Shown here: piece by piece, positions 57,206-64,000 of the stretch
How the letters are laid out: every line of letters begins with the position of its first letter
Numbering within the stretch: position 1 is the stretch's first letter
Source: Olleya marilimosa CAM030
Lineage (GTDB): Bacteria; Bacteroidota; Bacteroidia; Flavobacteriales; Flavobacteriaceae
Reading direction: 5' to 3'
Assembly (NCBI RefSeq): GCF_000518485.1
Contig: NZ_JADR01000010.1
Location: forward strand, 92,512-156,511
Length of the DNA: 64,000 bases
The notes under the pieces: model-generated
Told to the model about the DNA's origin: nothing
What the model saw: the letters and a program-made list of their open reading frames with translations, nothing else
The model's database searches: none
Made by a program: the position numbers and the translations under genes

Positions 57206-58690
57206 TTAATTAGTAGAAAAGGTTGTACCTTCTTTACCATCATTAAGTTGTATACCAGCTTCTGCTAGCTCGTCTCTGATTTGGTCAGATAAAGCAAAAT
57301 CTTTATTAATTCTGGCTTCTTGACGTAGTTTTATTAATAATTGTACTGCTCCTGATAATTTATCTGTTCCGTTTGCAGCATTTGTTTTGTCGTTTTTTAA
57401 TCCTAAAATATCATAAACAAACGCGTTGATGGTATTTTTGAAATTTTCTAAATCTTTTAAAGAAATAGTTTCGCTTCCTTCTTTAATTTGATTGATGTAT
57501 TTAACACCTTCAAATAAATTAGCAATTAGGATAGGTGTATTAAAATCATCATTCATGGCATCGTAACATTTTTGTATCCATGCTTGAATGTCTAATGTAG
57601 AGGTCTCTGATGTTTTTAAATCCTGTAATTGACCTATTGCTTCCATTAATCTGTTATAGCCTTTCTCGCTAGCTAGTAAGCCATCGTTTGTAAAGTCTAA
57701 AATGCTTCTGTAATGTGCTTGCAACATAAAAAATCTAGCAACACTTGGTGTAAAAGCTTTGGTAATGTTTTTGTTATCTCCTGTAAAAATCTCGGTTGGT
57801 AGTATGAAATTACCAGTGGATTTTGCCATTTTTTTACCATTCATGATTAGCATATTGGCATGCATCCAATAGTTAACAGGTGTTTTTCCTTTGGCAGCTT
57901 GGTTTTGTGCAATCTCACATTCGTGATGTGGAAATTTTAAATCCATTCCACCACCATGTATATCAAAGTGTTCTCCTAAATATTTGGTGCTCATTGCTGT
58001 ACACTCTAAATGCCATCCAGGAAATCCGTCACTCCAAGGAGAGGGCCAACGCATAATATGAGTAGGTTCGGCTTTTTTCCATAGTGCAAAATCTTGAGGA
58101 TTTTTCTTGTCAGATTGTCCTTCTAATTCTCTGGTGTTATGGATTAAATCCTCTAGTTTACGTTTACTTAAAATTCCGTAATTGTTGGTTTTGTTATATT
58201 TATGAACGTCAAAATATACAGATCCATTAACCTCGTAACCAAAACCATTGTCTATAATGGTTTTTATAAGTTCTATTTGCTCTATAATATGTCCTGTTGC
58301 TGTAGGCTCTATACTTGGAGGAAGAAAATTGAATGTGTTTAATATATTATGAAAATCTACTGTGTAACGTTGTACGACTTCCATTGGCTCAATCTCTTCT
58401 AGTCTTGCTTTTTTTGCAATTCTATCTTCTCCTACATCTGCATCGTTTTCTAAATGTCCAGCATCGGTAATGTTTCTAACGTAGCGTACTTTGTAACCTA
58501 AGTGTTTTAAATATCTAAAAATAACGTCAAAGGACATAAACGTTCTGACATTACCTAAATGTACATTGCTATAAACAGTAGGACCACAAACGTACATACC
58601 AACATAACCATCGTTAATAGGCTTAAAATTGTCCTTTTCGCCAGAAAGCGAATTATATATTTTTATGTGTTGTTGTTTGTAAAGTTCCAT
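57206..58690 (-). CDS. cysS: Cysteinyl-tRNA synthetase
   Basis: The 494-residue class I synthetase has the HIGH-type motif in [19 protein letters not shown], the KMSKS-type motif KKMAKSTGN, and zinc ligands in CGPT, ECTAMS, and HHECE-type positions ([10 protein letters not shown]). The anticodon-binding C-terminal domain is present and short. It lies 10 bases downstream of folE. Confidence 0.97.
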   Translation of the reverse strand: MELYKQQHIKIYNSLSGEKDNFKPINDGYVGMYVCGPTVYSNVHLGNVRTFMSFDVIFRYLKHLGYKVRYVRNITDAGHLENDADVGEDRIAKKARLEEIEPMEVVQRYTVDFHNILNTFNFLPPSIEPTATGHIIEQIELIKTIIDNGFGYEVNGSVYFDVHKYNKTNNYGILSKRKLEDLIHNTRELEGQSDKKNPQDFALWKKAEPTHIMRWPSPWSDGFPGWHLECTAMSTKYLGEHFDIHGGGMDLKFPHHECEIAQNQAAKGKTPVNYWMHANMLIMNGKKMAKSTGNFILPTEIFTGDNKNITKAFTPSVARFFMLQAHYRSILDFTNDGLLASEKGYNRLMEAIGQLQDLKTSETSTLDIQAWIQKCYDAMNDDFNTPILIANLFEGVKYINQIKEGSETISLKDLENFKNTINAFVYDILGLKNDKTNAANGTDKLSGAVQLLIKLRQEARINKDFALSDQIRDELAEAGIQLNDGKEGTTFSTN

Positions 58691-58700
58691 TACTGTTGTT

Positions 58701-59378
58701 CTAAAATTTTGTTTCTAAATTGATGTAATCCAAAAATTCGCGTCTTGTTGCTTTCTTTTTAAACTGTCCTCCAAATTCTGAAGTTACTGTACTGCTTTCG
58801 ATATCTCTAATTCCTCTAGAGTTTACACATAGGTGCTTAGCATCTATAACACAAGCAACATCCTCTGTACCTAAAGCTTTTTGTAATTCTTTTACAATCT
58901 GTATTGTTAAACGCTCTTGTACTTGTGGACGTTTTGCATAATAATCAACAATACGGTTCATTTTAGATAGGCCAACTACGGTTCCATTAGAAATGTATGC
59001 TACGTGTGCACGTCCAACTATTGGTAGTAAGTGATGCTCACAGGTAGAATAAACCGTAATGTTTTTTTCTACAAGCATTTCGCCATATTGGTATTTATTG
59101 TCAAAAGTTGAAGCTTTTGGCTTTTTGTCTGGATTTAAGCCTCCAAAGATTTCGTTGACAAACATTTTTGCAACACGATTAGGAGTGCCTTTTAAACTGT
59201 CATCTGTAAGGTCTAAACCTAATGTTTGCATAATATTAGTAACGTCTTTTTTAATGCTATTAATTTTATCGGTATCTGATAATTCAAAAGCATCAGCTCT
59301 TAAAGGCGTATCGTGATTAGTGCTAATATGGTTATCTCCAATAGCATCTGTATTATCTATATTGTTATCAATCTTCAT
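58701..59378 (-). CDS. folE: GTP cyclohydrolase I
   Basis: The 225-residue enzyme converts GTP to dihydroneopterin triphosphate, first in folate synthesis. Zinc-binding and catalytic residues are in [11 protein letters not shown] and [15 protein letters not shown]. The N-terminal 35 residues are a low-complexity, Asn/Asp-rich extension. Both folE and folD occur in this window but are unlinked. A -7 box lies just upstream on the minus strand. Confidence 0.97.
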   Translation of the reverse strand: MKIDNNIDNTDAIGDNHISTNHDTPLRADAFELSDTDKINSIKKDVTNIMQTLGLDLTDDSLKGTPNRVAKMFVNEIFGGLNPDKKPKASTFDNKYQYGEMLVEKNITVYSTCEHHLLPIVGRAHVAYISNGTVVGLSKMNRIVDYYAKRPQVQERLTIQIVKELQKALGTEDVACVIDAKHLCVNSRGIRDIESSTVTSEFGGQFKKKATRREFLDYINLETKF

Positions 59379-59415
59379 TTAAATAAAGTCTGTAAATGGT
59401 GTTTAAAATAGTTTG

Positions 59416-59423
59416 CAAAGATA
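59416..59423 (-). promoter_or_regulatory. -7 box of folE promoter (TATCTTTG)
   Basis: This exact TAnnTTTG match on the minus strand lies 37 bases before the folE start. No TTG was found at the usual -33 spacing. Confidence 0.5.
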
Positions 59424-59573
59424 AACAATAAATAAATTTGAATTAGGGTAGGGTTTTATTAATTATGACTGTTATACTATTATAAATCAAAAAAAACTGA
59501 ATTAGATGCCTATATTAACATTTACTTTATTAAAATTTTCTTAATTTTCCCACTTAATTTTATCCTAAAAACA

Positions 59574-60047
59574 ATGACTCTTAGAATCTTCTTAGCCCTT
59601 TTATTTGGATTTGTGATGTTTACACAAAACGGAACTGCTCAAACTCAAAAAAAACAAAATACGCAATTAGTTAAATTTGGTAAAAATGTAGATGCACCAT
59701 TTACAGCTCAAGAGTTGTCAATGCTTACAGAAGTGTATCAAGATAAATTGGAGGCATATGTTTTAAGTAAGCCACAAAAAGTTAAAAACTTAAAACACCT
59801 TTTAAGAAACAGAATTGTAATTAAAGAAATTACAAATCTAAAGGATGATGATAAGTACACATTATTGTCAGAAATAGAATTATTTGATATCTACAATAAA
59901 AATTTAAAAAGAGACGCTTCTTATAATAAAGCAACCTTTAATCCTTTAAAATATAATTTAGAGTTTTATAGAATGGGCTCAATAATATATAAGATAGACG
60001 GAACCAATTACTTTATTATTATAAAACCTCAAACCTTTAAAAAATAA
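59574..60047 (+). CDS. Exported protein of unknown function
   Basis: The 157-residue product has a signal peptide (MTLRIFLALLFGFVMFTQNGTAQ). The mature part has TAQELSMLTEVYQDKLEAYVLSKPQKVKNLKHLLRNRIVIKEI and a C-terminal beta stretch. I cannot assign a family. It precedes the giant adhesin gene by 42 bases, so the two may be co-transcribed. Confidence 0.72.
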   Translation: MTLRIFLALLFGFVMFTQNGTAQTQKKQNTQLVKFGKNVDAPFTAQELSMLTEVYQDKLEAYVLSKPQKVKNLKHLLRNRIVIKEITNLKDDDKYTLLSEIELFDIYNKNLKRDASYNKATFNPLKYNLEFYRMGSIIYKIDGTNYFIIIKPQTFKK

Positions 60048-60089
60048 TATTTACGTTTTTTTTTAACGTTGTATTTTAAACACATACCA

Positions 60090-63000
60090 ATGAAAAAATT
60101 TTTACTAGCACTATTATTTTTAAATTCGTTTATATCCTTTTCTCAGGATATTTTGATGCAAACAACGACAGTCAGTCAATGTGGTGGCGTTTTTTATGAT
60201 TCAGGAGGACCTTCTGCAAATTATGCAGATGGAGAAAATTTTATTTTAACGATTTGTCCAGATTCTCCCGGACAACAAGTACAATTAGATTTTACTGCTT
60301 TTAGTACGCAATTAGGAGCGGATGAATTAACGGTATATGATGGAGATGATGTTACTGCAAACGCTTTTGGAACCTTTTCTGGAGGTGGAGCAGCAGCAAA
60401 TCCTGGAATGTTCTCTGCAACTCCAACTAACCCAACAGGATGTTTAACCATTGAGTTTACCTCAGATGGAAGTGCAAATACTTCCGGTTGGGCAGCAACA
60501 GTTTCTTGTTATGAGCCTTGTCAGACTATTGTATCTCAAATTGATAGTGCATCGCCAGCTCCAAATGGAGATGGTTATATTTGGGTATGTCCAGGTGAAA
60601 ATATTACTTTAAACGGAAGTGCAACTTTTTCAAATGATGGTACAGGAGCTACTTATGAATGGGATTTAGGTGATGGTAACTTTATTAGTGGTGAAAATGC
60701 AACCTTTTCATACGCAACACCAGGAGTTTACATTGTTAATTTAAATGTAACAGATACAAACACAGATCCAGATCCTGCAGGTTGTTCTAATACAAATTTA
60801 ATCAATCAAGTTATTCAAGTCGGAACAGAACCTGATTTTACAGGTACACAAGCTGTAGATAGTGTGATTTGTTTTGGAGACTCGACAACATTAAATGGAG
60901 TTGTAACTCCGACCGAATTTATTAATGATTGTACACCACCTATTAGTGGCACAACTTTTTTACCAGATGGTGGAGGAGCTGTTTATCAGACATGTGTTAC
61001 TGTAGATTGTTATGATTCAGGTCAGACCTTAACAGATATAAATCAAATTGTTTCTATATGTGTAAATATGGAACACTCTTTTGCAGGAGATTTAGATATT
61101 AATATTATTAGTCCAACAGGACAAATAGCTGTTTTAAAAGAATATCCAGGTGGAGGTGGTACTTATCTTGGAGGTGCTAATGATGATAACTCTACAACAC
61201 CAGGTGTTGGAGCAGATTATTGTTTTTCTGCAAGTGGGACAGTTATTTTGGAAAACGCTCCTACAATTACAGCAGGATCTAATCCTCCAGGAGCATCATA
61301 CGCACCAGGAACTTATCTTCCTGAAGGCTCTTTAAATACCTTATTAGGGAGTCCATTAAATGGAGATTGGTGTATTCAAATTATTGATAATTTAAATGTT
61401 GATAATGGTTATATATTTTCTTGGGGAATTGAATTTGACCCAGCTTTACAACCTCCTGAATTATCATTTACTCCAGTAACAGTAACTGAAGCTTGGGATG
61501 CAGATCCATCAATTATAAGCACATCAGGTAATGATATTACTGTTCAGCCAACAACAGCTGGAACGCATTGTTATACTTATAGAACAACAGATGACTTTGG
61601 TTGTGAATATACAGAAGTAGTGTGTATTGATGTTTTACCAGAAATTGACAATGGTTTACCTAATGATTTATTTTTATGTAATCCAGGAGCACCACCATAT
61701 ATTTTTGATTTAACAGAAAATGATCCAGCTATTTCTGGTCCTTCAGCTATTCCTGGAGATCTAGTTATTACTTATCACGAAACTTTAGCAGATGCGGATG
61801 GAGATACAGCTGCTATAGCAACACCAACTAATTACACCTCGTCTGCAGTGTTAGGAGTTCCTCAGACTATATATGTAAGAGTTGAGTATTTGAGTTCAGG
61901 ATGTTATGAAGTAGAATCTTTTACACTAAACATTACAACACAACCAACTATAAATCCAGCTCCAGATATGGAGGTTTGTGATGATGCTTCAAATGATGGT
62001 TTTGAACCTTTTGATTTAGAAAGTCAAAATCTAGCTATATTAGGGACACAATCACCTGCTAATTTTGTTGTTACTTATTATCTGTCATTTGCAGATGCAG
62101 ATGCTGGTTTAGCAAGTACAGCTTTAGTTAGCGACTATACAAATACAGTTAATCCTCAACCAATATATGTTAGAGTACAAGTAATTGGGGACGATACTTG
62201 TTATATAGCTTCGCCTTTACCAGTTTTTAACTTGATTGTTAATGCTGTAGACGATTCTTCTTTTACTATCGACCCTACTTGTGATGGTGGTACAGTCACT
62301 TCAGTAAGTACAGCAGGTGGAACGTTTTCATTTAATCCAGATTTAGCAGATGGAGCAGTAATCGATCCAGTTACAGGGGAAGTTACTAATGGTGTTGAAG
62401 GTACTAATTATACAATTCAATATCTAACAGCAGGAGCTTGTCCATCGTCTTCAGAACAATCATTAACAATGTTGTCAACAGATGATCCATCGTTTACAAT
62501 GTTGCCAACTTGTGATGGAGCAGTGGTAGATACAATAGCGACAACAGGAGGAACTTTTGCTTTCAACCCAGTGCCAACTGGGACTGAAACTATAGACCCA
62601 GCAACGGGAACTATTACTAATGGTGTTCCGGGAACAACTTATACAGTAGAATACACTACAGGAGGAGTTTGTTCTGCTAGCTCTACTCAAGATGTTACTG
62701 TTTATCCAACAGAAGATGCAACATTTTCTGTCTTTGAAAATTGTGATGGTGGTACTGCTACTATTATTGGAGACTTAGGAGGAACATTTACATTTAATCC
62801 TGCTGTTACAGATGGCGCGTCTATCGATCCAGTAACAGGTGAAGTAACTAATGGAGTTTCAGGTGTAACCTACACAGTAGAGTATACTACATCTGGACCT
62901 TGTCCAGATAATAGTTTCCAAAATATTACAGTTTTAAACCAAGACGATCCTGCATTTACATTAATTGCAGATTGTAATGGTGGAACTGTTGATTTTGTAG

Positions 63001-64000
63001 CTACTCCAGGTGGAACATTTGCTTTTGATACTCCTGTAACAGATACAGCAGTAATTGATGCAGCTACAGGAACAGTTACCTTGGCTACTCCAGGAGCAAG
63101 TTATACAATATTATATACTACAGCTGGAGCTTGTGTTAATTCAAGTACACAAGTATTAAATGTATTAACAGCTGATGATTCCTCATTTAGTTATTTGCCT
63201 ACATGTGATGGTGCTATTGCAACAATTGATGGTTTGGCAGGTGGAACATTTGTATTTAATACACCGCCTGCAGTAGGTGATAGTGCTATGTTAGATTCGG
63301 CTACAGGTTTAATCTCTGGAGGTAATCCAAATACAACATATAGTGTTGACTATACTACTAATGGACCTTGTCCAACAACTACTAACCAGTCTGTTACATC
63401 TTTTCCAGAGCCTACAGCAGTAACACCAACACCACTAGAAGTTTGTGATGATGGTACACCAGACGGATTTACAAGTATAGATTTAAGTCTTAAAAACAAT
63501 GAGATTAGTGGAGGTAACCCAGACTATGCGGTAAGTTATTATTTAACCCAATTAGATGCTGAAACAGAGAGTAACCCATTAGCTATACCCTATACAAACA
63601 TCGCTAATCCACAAATAGTTTATGTAAGAGTAGAAGATGTGACTACAGGATGTTTTACAACCACGACGTTACAGTTAGACGTAGTACAAGCACCAATTGC
63701 TTTTACACCAACAGCTTTAGAGTATTGTGATCCAGATAGTGATGGATTTGGAATATTCACATTAAGTGATGCAACAGCCGAAATTACAGGAGGAGCACCA
63801 GGATTAACCGTTACTTATCACGAAACCTCAAGTGATGCAACCAATAACGTAAACCCATTAGTTAGTCCATATAATAATATTGTAGCCAATACACAGGTTA
63901 TATATGTACGCGTAGAAAGCACTACAATAGCTACGGACTGTGCGACGTTTGTGGACTTAGTTTTAATAGTTAATCCAACACCACAAATAACAGATCCAAG
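60090..64000 (+). CDS. Giant T9SS adhesin, 3' end outside window
   Basis: The frame is open from 60090 to the window edge (1303 codons visible). The domains in order are: signal peptide (ends FISFSQ); a CUB-type domain (about 25-142, CGGVFYDSGG, LDFTAFSTQLGADELTVYDG); a PKD domain (about 152-247, YEWDLGDGNFISGENATFSY); a proprotein-convertase P-domain (about 320-452, MEHSFAGDLDINIISPTG, LNGDWCIQIIDN); and then two families of repeats. Family A is a 77-residue repeat in five tandem copies; family B is a 90-100-residue module with copies on both sides. This is a surface adhesin or matrix protein; a type IX sorting signal is expected after the window. Confidence 0.88.
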   Translation, partial: MKKFLLALLFLNSFISFSQDILMQTTTVSQCGGVFYDSGGPSANYADGENFILTICPDSPGQQVQLDFTAFSTQLGADELTVYDGDDVTANAFGTFSGGGAAANPGMFSATPTNPTGCLTIEFTSDGSANTSGWAATVSCYEPCQTIVSQIDSASPAPNGDGYIWVCPGENITLNGSATFSNDGTGATYEWDLGDGNFISGENATFSYATPGVYIVNLNVTDTNTDPDPAGCSNTNLINQVIQVGTEPDFTGTQAVDSVICFGDSTTLNGVVTPTEFINDCTPPISGTTFLPDGGGAVYQTCVTVDCYDSGQTLTDINQIVSICVNMEHSFAGDLDINIISPTGQIAVLKEYPGGGGTYLGGANDDNSTTPGVGADYCFSASGTVILENAPTITAGSNPPGASYAPGTYLPEGSLNTLLGSPLNGDWCIQIIDNLNVDNGYIFSWGIEFDPALQPPELSFTPVTVTEAWDADPSIISTSGNDITVQPTTAGTHCYTYRTTDDFGCEYTEVVCIDVLPEIDNGLPNDLFLCNPGAPPYIFDLTENDPAISGPSAIPGDLVITYHETLADADGDTAAIATPTNYTSSAVLGVPQTIYVRVEYLSSGCYEVESFTLNITTQPTINPAPDMEVCDDASNDGFEPFDLESQNLAILGTQSPANFVVTYYLSFADADAGLASTALVSDYTNTVNPQPIYVRVQVIGDDTCYIASPLPVFNLIVNAVDDSSFTIDPTCDGGTVTSVSTAGGTFSFNPDLADGAVIDPVTGEVTNGVEGTNYTIQYLTAGACPSSSEQSLTMLSTDDPSFTMLPTCDGAVVDTIATTGGTFAFNPVPTGTETIDPATGTITNGVPGTTYTVEYTTGGVCSASSTQDVTVYPTEDATFSVFENCDGGTATIIGDLGGTFTFNPAVTDGASIDPVTGEVTNGVSGVTYTVEYTTSGPCPDNSFQNITVLNQDDPAFTLIADCNGGTVDFVATPGGTFAFDTPVTDTAVIDAATGTVTLATPGASYTILYTTAGACVNSSTQVLNVLTADDSSFSYLPTCDGAIATIDGLAGGTFVFNTPPAVGDSAMLDSATGLISGGNPNTTYSVDYTTNGPCPTTTNQSVTSFPEPTAVTPTPLEVCDDGTPDGFTSIDLSLKNNEISGGNPDYAVSYYLTQLDAETESNPLAIPYTNIANPQIVYVRVEDVTTGCFTTTTLQLDVVQAPIAFTPTALEYCDPDSDGFGIFTLSDATAEITGGAPGLTVTYHETSSDATNNVNPLVSPYNNIVANTQVIYVRVESTTIATDCATFVDLVLIVNPTPQITDP
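62250..63407 (+). repeat. Five tandem 77-codon repeats in the adhesin gene
   Basis: Unit starts are at 62250, 62481, 62712, 62943 and 63174, a constant 231 bases; the fifth unit has one extra codon. Each unit reads roughly DDxSFT...CDGGTV...GGTFxFNP...IDPxTGxVTNG...YTVEYTTxGxC. Conserved aspartates and a paired cysteine suggest calcium binding and a disulfide. Confidence 0.9.

Noticed and set aside
60221..60451. Minus-strand open frame inside the adhesin gene
   Set aside because: It is rich in Pro, Ala and Ser as expected from the reverse of the CUB-domain codons. No start context or motif was found.

Overview
The window is low-GC DNA from a member of the Bacteroidota, most likely family Flavobacteriaceae. 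The evidence is consistent across the window. Promoters have the Bacteroidota form (TTG at -33, TAnnTTTG at -7), there are no Shine-Dalgarno sequences, secD and secF are fused, and there is a FecI/FecR/TonB-receptor signalling locus. Secreted proteins end in type IX secretion sorting domains, and signal peptides end in the flavobacterial style (F/A-x-Q). No rRNA, tRNA, insertion sequence, prophage or CRISPR array was seen. I cannot name the species from sequence alone.

Layout. 1-1476 (minus) is an Omp85-family outer-membrane protein cut by the window edge, divergent from the next block. 1657-18821 (plus) is one long str-S10-spc-alpha ribosomal block: rpsL, rpsG, fusA, rpsJ, then rplC through rplQ, with secY, infA, rpmJ and rpoA inside. 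Most genes are 2-20 bases apart. The exceptions are five longer spacers (4982-5126, 11367-11425, 16418-16600, 17207-17303, 18297-18356), each with a clear inverted repeat; two of these are terminator-like. 18911-20408 is a tandem pair of secreted paralogues of unknown function. Then come carA, eno, gltA and an arginine-deiminase-fold hydrolase, each followed by its own terminator.

25552-30129 (minus) holds a short-chain dehydrogenase and a TonB receptor with an STN domain, its FecR anti-sigma factor and its ECF sigma factor. A divergent lipoprotein gene (30264-31277) carries the same 12-base promoter-like motif as fecR and may belong to the same regulon. 31473-34506 has ffh, folD and a YwaF-family membrane protein, followed by a decayed pseudogene (34518-35025). 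35129-40345 (minus) has a VOC protein, rluF, an alpha/beta hydrolase, a cupin, two uncharacterised membrane/lipoprotein genes and a HerA-like ATPase. 40451-44838 has queE, a free-standing NUMOD4-HNH protein, a Ycf48-like T9SS cargo protein (minus) and asnB.

45142-54855 (plus) has gyrB, two related outer-membrane-type proteins, mdh, a small secreted protein, a further unknown and secDF. 55312-59378 (minus) has a DUF192 lipoprotein, lgt, yidD, cysS and folE. 59574-64000 (plus) has a secreted hypothetical and the start of a giant T9SS adhesin with CUB, PKD, P-domain and two interleaved families of repeats.

How the genes work together. Most of the window is core machinery: translation, protein export (secY, ffh, secDF, yidD), lipoprotein maturation (lgt), central carbon metabolism (eno, gltA, mdh) and nucleotide, cofactor and tRNA-modification pathways (carA, folD, folE, queE). 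The cell-envelope genes between these blocks are the accessory part. The features most worth a second look are the structured spacers in the ribosomal block, the ECF-sigma motif shared by fecR and the lipoprotein gene, two copies of a structured intergenic repeat near lgt, the pseudogene, and the repeat architecture of the last gene.
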